DNA of 59,027 bases from Halorubrum sp. Hd13 (lineage in GTDB: Archaea; Halobacteriota; Halobacteria; Halobacteriales; Haloferacaceae), in the NCBI RefSeq assembly GCF_002252755.1, contig NZ_NHOY01000043.1, positions 1-59,027 on the forward strand. Direction: 5' to 3'. This document shows positions 1-10,141 of this stretch, piece after piece (within the stretch, counting starts at the first letter, position 1; each line of letters begins with the position of its first letter). Position numbers and translations under genes: made by a program. Under the pieces are notes generated by a model. The model searched no databases and had not been told where the DNA came from. It saw only the letters and a program-made list of their open reading frames with translations.

Positions 1-1438
1 CGGTGTCGTTCGCCGACGAGAGCTTCCGGAGGCTCTCCGAGAGCTTCCCCGTGATCGCCCGCTTCGATCGCTGGCTCCACTCGTGGAACAATGCGAGCGG
101 GCCCAGCACGAGGTACGCCGGGACGTAGACCCAGACGAACGCCGACCAGACGGGGCGGGCGACCCATCCGTCGAAGGTCGTCGGCGCGTTGCCCGTGAGC
201 GCCGCGATGGCGACGATGGCGACCGCGGCCGGTACGGTCAGCGCCAGCGTGTACAGCGGGTTGTCGCGCAGGAAGAGGTGCGGCGCCGAGACGATCCGCT
301 TCGTCTTGTACGTCCCCTCCCGGTCGCGGATCCGGTCGAAGACGCCGAATCGACCGACGAACCCTTCGATGAGTCCGAAGTGGAGCAGCCCTTCCTGGCT
401 CGTCTGTCGGAGCCGCTCGCTGCCGCCGTCGGGGCGGAGGTAGCCGTCGCCGGGCTCGTCCTGCTTGACGGTCGAGACGAGCACGAGGAAGCCGATCCCG
501 GTCAGCGGGATCAGGACGTACACCGTCGCGTACAGCAGCCGGTCGTCCGCCTCCCCCATCATCCCCATGATGACGAGGATGATGATCAGGAGGAGGGGGA
601 AAAGCGAGAGCGTCATGTACATCTCGCCGAACAGCTCCAGCGTCTCCAGGGTCATCTCGCGCTCCTGTTTCGACGTGCGGAGGTGTTTCTCCTTTTTATC
701 CTTCAGGAAGCTCTCCATGTCGCCGCCGGAGTTGACGATCGAGAGCATGTCGGCGAGGAACTGCGAGAGCTCGTCGGAGGGGGTCTCCATCGACTGCTGG
801 CGGATCGCGTTCCGGTAGTCGGTGCCGAAGTACTCCGTCTCGTTGACGATGCTCTGGAACTCGCGGGAGACCTCGCCGTAGGTGTCCTCCGCCGTCGCCA
901 TCGCGCGCAGGATCTCGAGCTGATTGAGCCCGCCGACGGAGAGCGCGTACATGAACGAGACGGAGTCAGCGAGCAGGAGGTTGATCTCGCGCTTCCGCGA
1001 CGACGCGCGCGAGTAGGGGACCGCGACGAGGGCGCCGAACCCGAGCGCGAAGCCGATCGACCCGAAGACGAGCCCGCTTATCAGCACCGCGGTCGGCACG
1101 ACCAGCGACCGCAACAGCTCCTGGATCGCCGGCGTGGGCGCGGGCATCCCGAGCGAAAGCGTGTTCGGGTCGATCAGCCCGAGCGAGAACACGCCGTACC
1201 CGATCAGCGTGCCGAGCGCCCAGAGCAGCCCACCGGCGAGCAGCCCGGCGCCGAGCGCTCGGGAGACGTACATCTCGACCTGGTCCGGCATCCGCGCCTC
1301 CGCGAGCTTGCGCTCGACGTCGCCGACGAAGTCGCCGTCGGGGTCGAACAGCAGCTCGAAGACGGGGTAGAACAGCTCCGCGAGGACGTCGGCGTCGGCG
1401 GAGCCGTCGCCGACCCCCGCGTCGAGGCTCACGCGAGC
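1..1438 (-). CDS. TadC/ArlJ/PilC-like type IV pilus membrane protein (partial)
   Basis: Membrane platform of an archaeal type IV pilus-like machine (T2SS F-domain family), which couples the ATPase encoded just upstream to pilin assembly. The frame is open to the window edge, so the C-terminal end is missing. About 50 soluble residues (FYPVFELLFDPDGDFVGDVERK) are followed by two hydrophobic helices, then a cytoplasmic stretch with the family-typical LLLADSVSFMYALSVGGL and later FLADMLSIVDSGGDMESFLK, then two more helices; a second helical block begins near the edge. Haloarchaeal PilC proteins usually carry two F domains, which fits. The start is GTG at 1438 or GTG at 1432, only 21 to 27 bases after the ATPase stop, so the two genes are surely co-transcribed. 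The pilus type (pilin-like or archaellum-like) cannot be decided here. Confidence 0.85.
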
Positions 1439-1459
1439 CACCTCGTCGGGGTCACGGCG

Positions 1460-4400
1460 CTACCGCTCCTCCGGGGACTCGACCGTGCCGAACCCCCAGT
1501 CGTCGATGTCGTCAGCGCTCTCCCCGTCGTCGGTCTCCGCCTCCCCCGCCTCGCCGTCGCTCTCCGTCTCTTCCGATTCGCCGTCGCTCTCCGCCTCCCC
1601 CTCCTCGCCGTCGCTCTCCGCGTCGTCATCGGGCCCTGCCTCGCCGTCTTCCGCGGCCGGGTCCAACACGTCGATCCCCTCCTCGAACGGCTCGTCGAAG
1701 TCGATAGCGCCGCTTCCACCGCCCGAATCGGCGCCATTCGAGTCACGGACCCCGGTGCCCGACCCCGATCCATCCGCCGCCTCCGTCCCGTTCGCCGGTT
1801 CCTCCGACGACGGGGACCGATCGCTCGACTCGACGCCGGCACCGCCGTCGGCCGTCACCGCCTCCGGCGGCGTTCCGTCGATCGGTGCGCTCTCGGCTTC
1901 CGCGGCGATCTGGGGGAGTTCGGGGCCGGCCGCTTCCGGGTGGAGCGCCGCCGCCTCGCGGGCCGCCTCCGCGAGCGTCCCGTGGTCGTCGTCGGGCGTC
2001 GCCTCGACGTCGGCGGCGGGCGCGATGTCGAGCAGCGCGTCGGCGACGGAGTCGGGCATCCGTCCCCGGTACTCGGCGAACAGGTCCCCGGCGTCGGCGA
2101 GGATCCGCTCTACCTCCGCGCGGCCCGCCTCGTCCGGCTCGGGGCGGGGGATCATCTCCTCCTTGTCGCGGTCGACGTTGATGAGCACGGACTCCATCTC
2201 CCGGAGGTCCTCCAGCGAGCGCTCCAGCCCCTCGTTCGCCATCAGCGCGAGCACCGTCTCGGGGTCGTTGATGAACGCCTGGAACGTCGCCGCCACCTGC
2301 GCGTAGCTGTTGAGCCCGCGGTCGATGAGGTACGCTAACACGACCCGGCGTTTCCGGAGCTCCTCGTTCAGCGTCTCGCGGCTCCACCCGCGGTCGAACA
2401 TGATGTCTTCGAGGGTGTTCGAGTCGCCCATCTGGAGGAACTCGTCCGTCTCCGCCTGCCACTGGAACACGTCCTGAACGTTGATCTCGTCGTTCTCGGC
2501 GTCGTAGTGGTTGATCTCGGTCAGCGACTTGTTTCGGCGCACCTTCTTTCCCTGCACCCGGGTCGACGTCTGAACGGAGACCAGGTCGAGGGCGGTGAAC
2601 ATCGTCTTCGAGACGTTGATCGGCTCCGTGGTGAACCGCTTGAGCACCTCGCCGACCGTGTCGGCGTGGAAGGTGGTGTACGTGGTGTGGCCGGTCGACA
2701 TCACCTGGAAGGCGGTCCGGCCCTCCTCACCGCGGATCTCGCCCATCACGATGTAGTCGGGGCGCTGCCGGAGCGCGGCCTCCAGTAAGTCGAACTCGTC
2801 GATGTCGCCCTTGTCGTCGTCGGAGAAGGAGGGGCGGGTGACCGAGGCGATCCAGTTGCGCTGCGGCAGTTCGACCTCGCGGGTGTCCTCGATGGAGACG
2901 ATCTTCGCGTTCGAGGGGATGAACAGCGAGACCGCGTTCAGGCTCGTCGTCTTCCCCGAGGCGGTGCCGCCCGCGAAGATCAGGCTCTTGTGGTTCTCGA
3001 TCGAGAGCCAGAGGAACGCCATCTCGTCGAGCGAGAACGTCTTCCAGTTGATCAGGTCGATCGGGGTGAAGGGGACCTCGTTGAACTGTCGGATGGTGTA
3101 GTTGGTCCCGTGGTCCGACACCTCCCGGCCGAGCGTGAGCTGGGCGCGGGAGCCGTCGGGGAGGGTGGCGTCCACCTGCGGGCGCCGCTTCGAGATCCCC
3201 TTCCCGGAGCGCTGCGCGAGCTTCACGACGAAGTCGTCGAGCTCGTCGGTCTCGTGGTAGACGTTGGTGATGATCTGCTCGTAGTCGGAGTGGTAGACGA
3301 AGACGGGGGAGTTGTACCCGTCACAGGAGATGTCCTCCACGTTGATGTCGTACTTGATCGGGTCGATCCGCTCGTAGCCGATGAAGTCCCGCTTGAGGTA
3401 GTACAGCAGCTTCTCGACCTGGTGCTCCGACAGCGTCTCCGGGTCCTCGGCCAACACCGCGGGCTCGGGCCGGGCGAGGATCGTCGCCGGCGCCGACTCA
3501 GCCCCCGATTTCGTCGGGGGCACGTAGCCGAGCGACTCCGTGATCCGAGCGGCGATCCCTTCGGTGACGTCGAAGCCGAACCGGTCGACCACGTCGTCGA
3601 CGAGGTCGTCGATCACCCCGCGGTCGCCGTCCTCGCGCTTGTAGAGGTCGTACCGGTCGAGCAGGGTGAGCGTCTCGTCGACGATAACGTCCTTTCGGAA
3701 CGCCTCGTCCCCGCCCGCGATCGCCTCGTCGGCGTACTTGATCGAGGTGCGGAGCTTCCCCGTCAGGAACTCGACGAGGTCGGCCTCGATGTCGGTCCGG
3801 TACGGCTGGACCGCGTAGTACTTCACCTCGTTCTCCTTCGTCGAGCGGAACACGATGACGAACGCGTACGGCTTGTTCACCCAGTACCGCTCGATCTCTC
3901 GGAAGTGGACCTTCTTCGGCATCGGGACCGCCTTCTCGAGGTCGTACCGGTTCGCGAGGGTGGTGTCGCCGTCCGCCGTCGAGAAGAACTCGTCCTCGTC
4001 GACGTCGGGGTTCACGTTCACCGTGCGCTCGTCGACCAGGTCGGCGAGCTCGGCGGCGGCGCTCCCGCCCGCGCCGAGGAGCTCCTCCGTCCGGTCGGGG
4101 TCGAACCCGAGCGCTTCGGTCTTGTCCTCGTGGGTGAACGCCAGCGGCTCGTCGTCCTCGCCGGTCGGCGGGTTCCCGTCCTCGTCGAGGAAGAACTCGT
4201 CGCGGTAGTCGTCCCACGTGTAGTACCCCTTTAAGACCGGCACCGAATAGAGGTCGTACCGCGCCGAGCACAGGTCCCAGAGGACGTCGCCGACGGCCGC
4301 GGCCGCCCGGACTCGGTACGCCGTCTCCGACGGGTCGAAGCCGAGGAACTCGCCCGGGTCCACGCCGACGCGAGCCCACTCCTCAGCGGTCGGGACGCGC

Positions 4401-5245
4401 CGAGGGACCGATTCCACGTCGTTGCCCGCAGCGACCACGACCCCGGGAACGCCCGCGCCGTCGACCGCGATTCCGGAGCGTTCGTCCGGCTCGGTCGGCC
4501 CCTCTCGCTCGTCCGGTCCTTCCGATCCGTCCCCAGCGGCAGAGTCGGGTTCGGTCGGAACGACGGCCTCTTCGCCGTCGGTGTCGTCCTCCTCGCCGTC
4601 GCTGTCAGGATCATCCCCGCTGTCGGCATCGCCGTCGTCCCCGTCGCTGTCAGAATCATCCCCGCTGTCGGCATCGCCGTCGTCCCCGTCGCTGTCAGCA
4701 TCGCCCTCGCTGTCGGCATCGCCGTCGCCGTCGGCTCCGTCGTCCCGCTCGCCGTCACCCTCTCTGTCGGCATCGGCGTCGTCTTCCTCGCCATCGCCCG
4801 CCTCGCCGTCTCCGTCGCCCCCCTCCGTCGTTCCGACCGACTCCGCTCTCGGGTCGGGAGGGTTCGCCGCGGTCGAGGTCCCGGCGGGGACGACGGCCGC
4901 GCCGCTGAGGACGACTCGGTCGGGGCCGATCACGAGGGCGCCCGCCTCGGGGGTTCCGTGTCCCGGGACGGCGGTGTCGCCGTCGGTCGTGTACGGCTCG
5001 TCGACGCCGGCGGCGCGGATGACTCGGTCGACGCCGTCCTCGAAGTGGGCGTCGACGGCGGTCGACGGGACGACCGGCCCCTCGCCGATGTCGGCGTACA
5101 GCTCGTCCGCGGCGTCGTCACGGCCGCGGTCGCGGAGGAACGAGCGCCACGAGTACCGTCCCACCGCGACCGGGGGATCGGACGCCGCGGAGTCCGCCGT
5201 CTCGTCGGGCGAGAGGGGCGAACGCTCGGCGTCCTCGGTTGCCAT
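1460..5245 (-). CDS. Type II/IV secretion system ATPase (PilB/TadA/ArlI family) with long acidic linkers
   Basis: Hexameric ATPase that powers pilin assembly or secretion from the cytoplasmic face of the membrane. Walker A is GGTASGKTTS near residue 757 and the Walker B region is RPDYIVMGEIRGEE near 828. The histidine-rich stretch STGHTTYTTFHAD that follows is typical of the family. At about 1260 residues it is far longer than a bacterial PilB: a haloarchaeal N-terminal region of some 300 residues is largely acidic and serine-rich, and the last 150 residues are again acidic (runs of ESDGE). I chose ATG 5245 because the 14 codons before it start with TTG and lie in an A/T-rich leader that looks like promoter. 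The partner TadC-like gene follows directly. Overall function is sure; the role of the acidic arms is unknown. Confidence 0.92.
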   Translation of the reverse strand: MATEDAERSPLSPDETADSAASDPPVAVGRYSWRSFLRDRGRDDAADELYADIGEGPVVPSTAVDAHFEDGVDRVIRAAGVDEPYTTDGDTAVPGHGTPEAGALVIGPDRVVLSGAAVVPAGTSTAANPPDPRAESVGTTEGGDGDGEAGDGEEDDADADREGDGERDDGADGDGDADSEGDADSDGDDGDADSGDDSDSDGDDGDADSGDDPDSDGEEDDTDGEEAVVPTEPDSAAGDGSEGPDEREGPTEPDERSGIAVDGAGVPGVVVAAGNDVESVPRRVPTAEEWARVGVDPGEFLGFDPSETAYRVRAAAAVGDVLWDLCSARYDLYSVPVLKGYYTWDDYRDEFFLDEDGNPPTGEDDEPLAFTHEDKTEALGFDPDRTEELLGAGGSAAAELADLVDERTVNVNPDVDEDEFFSTADGDTTLANRYDLEKAVPMPKKVHFREIERYWVNKPYAFVIVFRSTKENEVKYYAVQPYRTDIEADLVEFLTGKLRTSIKYADEAIAGGDEAFRKDVIVDETLTLLDRYDLYKREDGDRGVIDDLVDDVVDRFGFDVTEGIAARITESLGYVPPTKSGAESAPATILARPEPAVLAEDPETLSEHQVEKLLYYLKRDFIGYERIDPIKYDINVEDISCDGYNSPVFVYHSDYEQIITNVYHETDELDDFVVKLAQRSGKGISKRRPQVDATLPDGSRAQLTLGREVSDHGTNYTIRQFNEVPFTPIDLINWKTFSLDEMAFLWLSIENHKSLIFAGGTASGKTTSLNAVSLFIPSNAKIVSIEDTREVELPQRNWIASVTRPSFSDDDKGDIDEFDLLEAALRQRPDYIVMGEIRGEEGRTAFQVMSTGHTTYTTFHADTVGEVLKRFTTEPINVSKTMFTALDLVSVQTSTRVQGKKVRRNKSLTEINHYDAENDEINVQDVFQWQAETDEFLQMGDSNTLEDIMFDRGWSRETLNEELRKRRVVLAYLIDRGLNSYAQVAATFQAFINDPETVLALMANEGLERSLEDLREMESVLINVDRDKEEMIPRPEPDEAGRAEVERILADAGDLFAEYRGRMPDSVADALLDIAPAADVEATPDDDHGTLAEAAREAAALHPEAAGPELPQIAAEAESAPIDGTPPEAVTADGGAGVESSDRSPSSEEPANGTEAADGSGSGTGVRDSNGADSGGGSGAIDFDEPFEEGIDVLDPAAEDGEAGPDDDAESDGEEGEAESDGESEETESDGEAGEAETDDGESADDIDDWGFGTVESPEER
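4598..4705 (-). repeat. 45-bp in-frame tandem repeat encoding acidic linker
   Basis: A 45-bp unit begins at 4598, 4643 and 4688 (the last is incomplete). It adds 15 residues per copy, built from DSDSDGDDGDADSGD-like runs, inside the N-terminal acidic linker of the secretion ATPase. The first two copies differ by very few bases, suggesting recent slippage or unequal crossing over. Confidence 0.85.
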
Positions 5246-5437
5246 GCGTACGGGAACGCCGCAACCGTTGAAAAAGGTGTCTCGCAAAAACCCGCGACTG
5301 ATAATCCCCGGAGGGGGTGACCGAAGCGGCGGACGAGCCGATCGACTGACGGCGATGGCGCGCGGCCGACCCTCCCTCCGACGGCGCCGCCGGTCACTTC
5401 CGACGGCGCGGGCTCGACCCGCGGCGGGAGCGACCCC

Positions 5438-6775
5438 TCAGGGCCAGAGCCCGCGCGCCTCGTGCGCCTCGGCGATCCGCGACAGGGCGACGATGTAGGC
5501 GGCGTCGCGCCACGTCACGTCCCGCGCTTCGAACTCGTCCCGGACGTCTCCCCAGGCGTCGAGCATCTCGGTCTCCAGCTCGTCGTTGACGCGGTCGAGC
5601 GACCACGCGCGGCGGTTGATGTCCTGAAGCCACTCGAAGTAGCTCACCGTCACCCCGCCGGCGTTGGCCAGAATGTCCGGGATCACCGGCACGTCGCGCT
5701 CGGCGAAGACCTCGCTCGCCGCGCTCGTCGTCGGACCGTTGGCCCCCTCGATAACGATGTCCGCGGCGACGTCGTCGGCGTTGTCGGCCGTCAGCACGTT
5801 CCCGATCGCCGCCGGGATCACCACGTCGACGTCGAGCTCCAGCAGGGCGTCGTTCGTCACCGTCCCCGGCGCCTCGTGGGTCATCACCGCTTCCGGCTCC
5901 TCGCGGTGGGAGGGGATCGCGCGCGTGTCGAGGCCGTCCGGGTCGTAGACGCCGCCGGTGACGTCGCTCACGGCGACGACGTTCGCCCCCCAGTCGTCGA
6001 GCAGCGTGGCGGCGTTCGCCCCGACGCTCCCGAACCCCTGCACCGCGACCGACGTCTCACCGATCGCCTTCCCGTAGTAATCGACGGCCTCGCGGGCGAC
6101 GATAGCGACGCTCCGGCCCGGCGCCTCGTCGCGGCCCTCGCTCCCGCCGACGACGGGCGGCTTCCCCGTCACCACGCCGGGGATCGTTTCGCCCTCCTGC
6201 ATGGAGTAGGCGTCCATCAGCCACGCCATCGTCTGCGGGTCCGTGCCCATGTCGGGCGCGGGGATATCCGTCGTGGGACCGATGACGGCCCGGATCTCGT
6301 CCGTGAACCGGCGCGTCAGCCGTTCCGTCTCCTCGTCGGTCAGGTCCTTCGGATTCACCGCGATACCGCCTTTCGCACCGCCGAACGGGATGTCCATCAC
6401 GGCGCACTTCCACGTCATCCACATGCCGAGGCCGACGCACTCCTCGCGCGTCACGTCGGGGTGATACCGGAGCCCGCCCTTATACGGGCCGCGGACGCTG
6501 TCGTGTTGCGCGCGATACCCGGTGTACACCGCCACGTCCCCGTCCTCGCGTTCGATCGGGACGGTGACCTCGTGGACCCGCTTAGGGTGTTTGAGCCGTT
6601 CGACCACGTTCGGATCGATATCCAGGTGATCGGCGGCGTGCTGAAGCTGTCGGCGCGCCGTCTCCAGCGCCGATTCCGGCTCGTTCGGTTCAGAGTCGTT
6701 CGGTTCAGGGTCGTTCGGTTCCGATCGGGTCTCCGCTCGCGGCTCGTCGCCGGCCGTCGTCGATGTCGGACCCAT
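5438..6775 (-). CDS. gdhA: Glutamate dehydrogenase
   Basis: Interconverts glutamate and 2-oxoglutarate plus ammonia with NAD(P). The 445-residue length is normal for the hexameric family. The substrate-binding region [13 protein letters not shown] is followed by the lysine-bearing [19 protein letters not shown] and by PAPDMGTD, and the Rossmann motif is [10 protein letters not shown]. The N-terminal 25 or so residues are a low-complexity run rich in Glu, Pro and Asn. ATG 6775 is preferred because it lies two bases after the stop of an upstream zinc-ribbon gene; a longer frame to 7009 would run through that gene in another phase. gltB at 54208 provides the other 2-oxoglutarate amination route in this window. 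Coenzyme preference cannot be read from the sequence. Confidence 0.95.
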   Translation of the reverse strand: MGPTSTTAGDEPRAETRSEPNDPEPNDSEPNEPESALETARRQLQHAADHLDIDPNVVERLKHPKRVHEVTVPIEREDGDVAVYTGYRAQHDSVRGPYKGGLRYHPDVTREECVGLGMWMTWKCAVMDIPFGGAKGGIAVNPKDLTDEETERLTRRFTDEIRAVIGPTTDIPAPDMGTDPQTMAWLMDAYSMQEGETIPGVVTGKPPVVGGSEGRDEAPGRSVAIVAREAVDYYGKAIGETSVAVQGFGSVGANAATLLDDWGANVVAVSDVTGGVYDPDGLDTRAIPSHREEPEAVMTHEAPGTVTNDALLELDVDVVIPAAIGNVLTADNADDVAADIVIEGANGPTTSAASEVFAERDVPVIPDILANAGGVTVSYFEWLQDINRRAWSLDRVNDELETEMLDAWGDVRDEFEARDVTWRDAAYIVALSRIAEAHEARGLWP

Positions 6776-6777
6776 CG

Positions 6778-6921
6778 TCACTCGAGCGGGGTGTGTCGGT
6801 TCCGTATCTCGCCCCCGCAGTCGGGACACTGACCGGGATTGTTCTCGGCGAGCACGACGTGTCCGCAGTCGAAACACTCGTAGGGCGATTCCTCGGCCGA
6901 TTTCTGGTCGACGTCCCTCAT
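6778..6921 (-). CDS. Rubrerythrin-like zinc-ribbon microprotein
   Basis: A 47-residue protein with two knuckles, CFDC (16-19) and CPDC (32-35), separated by a short linker ([12 protein letters not shown]). This is the pattern of the small rubrerythrin-like or rubredoxin-like zinc ribbons common in haloarchaea. It lacks the four-helix di-iron domain of true rubrerythrin. Its TGA is separated from the gdhA ATG by only two bases, so the two are one transcript. TATA-like stretches (ATATATCC, TTATATCC) lie at about 6970-6995. The role is unknown; a metal-binding accessory of the operon is an inference. Confidence 0.85.
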   Translation of the reverse strand: MRDVDQKSAEESPYECFDCGHVVLAENNPGQCPDCGGEIRNRHTPLE

Positions 6922-7070
6922 TGGTGGTCGTGAGTTCCGGCGCGTCTGCGCGGGACTCTACAAGGGCATATTGGGGATATAAGGATATATTCAGTAGTTG
7001 CTCATCCAACCACGCCTCGAACGGGGTAGTTTATAATTAAACCTTACTGTGGCAGAGCAGGGGACCGGGA

Positions 7071-9944
7071 TCAGCGGTCGACGTGGCCGGCGGCCACCGG
7101 CGCGTGGTCGTCGATCAGCGCCGCGAACAGCTTCCGCTGGGCCGTTCGGATGTGCTGGTAGAACGCCTGCGGAGAGATGTCGAGCGAGTTCGCGACGACC
7201 TCGCCGGTCGCCTTCCGCGGCGACTCGAAGAACCCGCTGTAGTACGCGGTCTCTAAGACCTCGAGCTGTCTGTCGGTCAGCCTGTCGAGCACCGACGCGT
7301 AGAACCCGTGTTCGGACGCCTGTTCGCGCGACTGCTTCGACGAGAGGTCGACGTCGGCGAACCGGTCGCGGACGAGCCGCGTGACGTGTCTGTGTTCGCC
7401 CCCGCCGGGAACGTCGATGACCAACTCCGCCCCTTCGGCCGTCGCCGTCGCGCTCCGGAGGACGGCGCCGTGTTCCGCCAGATCCGCGGCGAGGAAGGGT
7501 TCGGCCAGTCGGAGTCGCACCACCCCTCCGGCGTCGCCGCCCCGGATCCGCCGAACGGCCTCGACGGCCACGAGCTCCTCGGTCGCGTCGACGACCGCGT
7601 CGAGCGGCGCGTCCTCGACGGTGAGGAACACGTCGTTGCCGCTCACGGTCTGTCGAACGCCGCCCTCGTAAGAGACCGTGCAGCCGGCGGTCTCGGCCAG
7701 TTGCGAGAGCACGAACGACGGGTCGCGGACCGCGTACTCGACGCGGGTCATCGAGGTCGTGAGCAGCGCGCGCGTGCGCTCGCCGGCGCTGATCGCGGCG
7801 GCGATCGTCTCTCCGAGCTCCGCGAGCACGGCCTGTACGGTCTCGTCGAACGCGTCCGGCGCCTCCGCGTACACGGTCAACACGCCGTACGAGAGGTCGT
7901 TGTACACCAGCGGGACGCTCAACACCGAGAGCAGATCGCGGGAGATCGCGTCCGAACGCCACGGCGCCGCGCGGATGTCGGCCGCGACGTTCGAGACGTG
8001 GGTCACCTCCCCGGTCGCCGCCGTCCGGCCCGCCGGTTCGACGCTCTCGGGAGCGACAGGGAACGTCCGCGCGTCGAGGTAGCCCCGATCGGTCCCCGCC
8101 CACGCCCGCGGCGTCACCGCGTCGCCGGCGTCGTCGCGGGCGCCGATCCACGCGAGCCGGAAGCGCCCGTCCGCGGTGAGCCGTTCGCAGACGGTGTGGT
8201 CGATCTCCTCGCGGGTCTCGGCCTGCACGATCCCGTGGTCGATCTCGCGGATCGTCTCGTTGATCCGGTCGAGCGCCGAGAGCCGGTCGTTTCGGCGCTG
8301 GAGCTCGCGGTCCTGCTCGCGGAGCTGGGACTCCCGGTCGACCCGGTCGAGCGCCGCCTCGGCGGTCGCCGCGAGGAGGTCGGCCAGCTCCCGCCTGACG
8401 TCGTCGAAGGCGCCGACGTCGGTCGAGCCGGCGACGAACACGCCGTGGTTCCCGAGGGGGATGTACGCCGCGCTCCGGAGGCCCGTGGCGCGGTCCGTGA
8501 GGCGGTCCGAGTCGTGCACGTCGTCGAAGAACAGCGCCTCGTTCTCGACGAAGCTGTGACTCGTGAGGTCGCGACCGTCCGCGTGCACGGCCGGCAGCGG
8601 GCCGTAGACGTTCCGCATCGCCTGCGAGCGGGCGGCTGGCCGGAGTCGGGTGTCGTCGGCGTCGAAGAGGTAGACGGCGCCGGCGTCGAGACCGAGCACG
8701 TCCGGGGTGTCGTCGACGACGTGACGGGCGATCTCGCGGTGGGTCTCGGCGTAGAGGAAGTCCCGAGCGGTCTCTTGGAGGGTGGCGAGCGCCCGCTCGC
8801 GCTGCTTGCGCTTCGTGACGTCCCGGCAGCTGTACAGCAGCGTGCCGTCCTCGATGGACGCCTCGCGGACGTTCACCAACAGCGTGTGCTCGTGGCCGGC
8901 CTTGTCCGTGGCCGTGGTCTCGATGTTCTTCAGGACGCCCTCCTCGGCGAGCGCCTCTCGGTCGAAGAGGTCCTCCCCGAGCAGGTCCTCGATGGTTCCC
9001 AGCTCGCGGATCTCCTCGGCGGTGTACCCGAAGATGAAGTGAACGTTCGGGCAGACGTAGGTGTACTCCCCGTCCTCGTCGGTTATCAGGACGGTGTCGG
9101 TCATGTTGTTGAGCGTGACGCGGTGGAGCTTCTCCGACCGCCGGAGCTCCCGCTCGAGGGCGACCCGGTCGGTGATGTCCGCGCTGTCCACGACGATCGA
9201 AGAGAGGTCCCCGCGCTCGTCGGTGACCGGCCGGACGGAGAGCTCCAGCACCCGGTCGTCGGTCGCGTCCCGGACGACGACGGCGTGGGCGAACTCCCCG
9301 CCCCGCGCGGCGTCGACGAGCCGGCGGATGTCCTCGCGCGGACGGTCGCCCTCGGACCACCACGGGAGGGTCCAGAACGGGTCGCCGACGACGGCGTCCG
9401 CGTCGGCGTCGACCATATCCAGGGCGGCCTGGTTGACGCGCGTGAGCCGCCCGTCCGGGTCGAGCACCCACGTCGCCGACCTGGCGTCTCGGAAGGAGGC
9501 GTCGAACTGCCGCGCGCGCTCGCGTCGCGTCACCGACCGGCGGGCCTCCCGGACGGCCCGCTCCGTCCGCCGAATCGCGTCGTCGACCGCGTCCGGCAGC
9601 GGGTCGTCGATCGCGAGGTAGTCGGTCACGCCGGCGCCGATCGCCTCGCTGGCGATCGCCTCGCTCCCCGCGGTCGTTCCCAGGACGACCGGCAGCGAGG
9701 CCGTCCGGTCGCGTATCCGGCGAGCGAGTTCGACGCCCGTGGTCCCCGGGAGCTCGTAGTCGGTCACCACGCAGTCGACCGCCGACGCTCCGAGGGCGTC
9801 CAGCGCCGCCGCCGCCGTCGGGACGACCCGGACGCTCGCGTCGGACCGATCTCGGAGGGCGTCGACGTAGGCGTTCGACCACGCCGTCTCGCCGACCACA
9901 ACGATATCGGCGGCGTCGAGAACGCCGCGGGATGTGGAACTCAT
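7071..9944 (-). CDS. Multi-sensor PAS/GAF regulator with bacterio-opsin-activator (HTH_10) output
   Basis: A 957-residue cytoplasmic sensor-transcription factor of the haloarchaeal Bat type. Visible order: a receiver-like domain at about 10-125 with the phospho-acceptor region CVVTDYELPGTTG; two PAS domains (about 145-265 and 270-385, the second ending in the CRDVTKRKQRERA linker); two GAF-like domains (about 390-555 and 585-725); a Bat-associated domain; and the C-terminal HTH_10 with LTDRQLEVLETAYYSGFFESPR and VANSLDISPQAFYQHIRTAQRKL. There is no histidine kinase domain, so the output is DNA binding. PAS and GAF modules suggest redox, light or small-ligand sensing, but no ligand can be assigned. 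ATG 9944 gives a complete receiver-like domain. An AT-rich promoter patch (AATAGTAAAC) lies at about 10030-10045. Confidence 0.93.
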   Translation of the reverse strand: MSSTSRGVLDAADIVVVGETAWSNAYVDALRDRSDASVRVVPTAAAALDALGASAVDCVVTDYELPGTTGVELARRIRDRTASLPVVLGTTAGSEAIASEAIGAGVTDYLAIDDPLPDAVDDAIRRTERAVREARRSVTRRERARQFDASFRDARSATWVLDPDGRLTRVNQAALDMVDADADAVVGDPFWTLPWWSEGDRPREDIRRLVDAARGGEFAHAVVVRDATDDRVLELSVRPVTDERGDLSSIVVDSADITDRVALERELRRSEKLHRVTLNNMTDTVLITDEDGEYTYVCPNVHFIFGYTAEEIRELGTIEDLLGEDLFDREALAEEGVLKNIETTATDKAGHEHTLLVNVREASIEDGTLLYSCRDVTKRKQRERALATLQETARDFLYAETHREIARHVVDDTPDVLGLDAGAVYLFDADDTRLRPAARSQAMRNVYGPLPAVHADGRDLTSHSFVENEALFFDDVHDSDRLTDRATGLRSAAYIPLGNHGVFVAGSTDVGAFDDVRRELADLLAATAEAALDRVDRESQLREQDRELQRRNDRLSALDRINETIREIDHGIVQAETREEIDHTVCERLTADGRFRLAWIGARDDAGDAVTPRAWAGTDRGYLDARTFPVAPESVEPAGRTAATGEVTHVSNVAADIRAAPWRSDAISRDLLSVLSVPLVYNDLSYGVLTVYAEAPDAFDETVQAVLAELGETIAAAISAGERTRALLTTSMTRVEYAVRDPSFVLSQLAETAGCTVSYEGGVRQTVSGNDVFLTVEDAPLDAVVDATEELVAVEAVRRIRGGDAGGVVRLRLAEPFLAADLAEHGAVLRSATATAEGAELVIDVPGGGEHRHVTRLVRDRFADVDLSSKQSREQASEHGFYASVLDRLTDRQLEVLETAYYSGFFESPRKATGEVVANSLDISPQAFYQHIRTAQRKLFAALIDDHAPVAAGHVDR

Positions 9945-10141
9945 GTGAAACGCGACGGCACCGGCCGCGTACCGGAACGCGACGCGGCGCGTCGATACCG
10001 CGGGCTACTCGTCGGACGAGCAAAATCCCTGTTGTTTACTATTCAACCCGGGGCGGTTCGTCGGCCGCCGCGCTCGGCCCGGACCCGGCCGCGGCCGAAC
10101 GGAGAGCGGGCCTTTAGGTCGTCGGGGTCGAAGCGGACGGT

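Noticed and set aside
6991-10023. A 1010-codon Arg-rich frame on the minus strand
   Set aside because: Same strand but different phase from the sensor gene; over a quarter arginine, typical of an out-of-frame reading.
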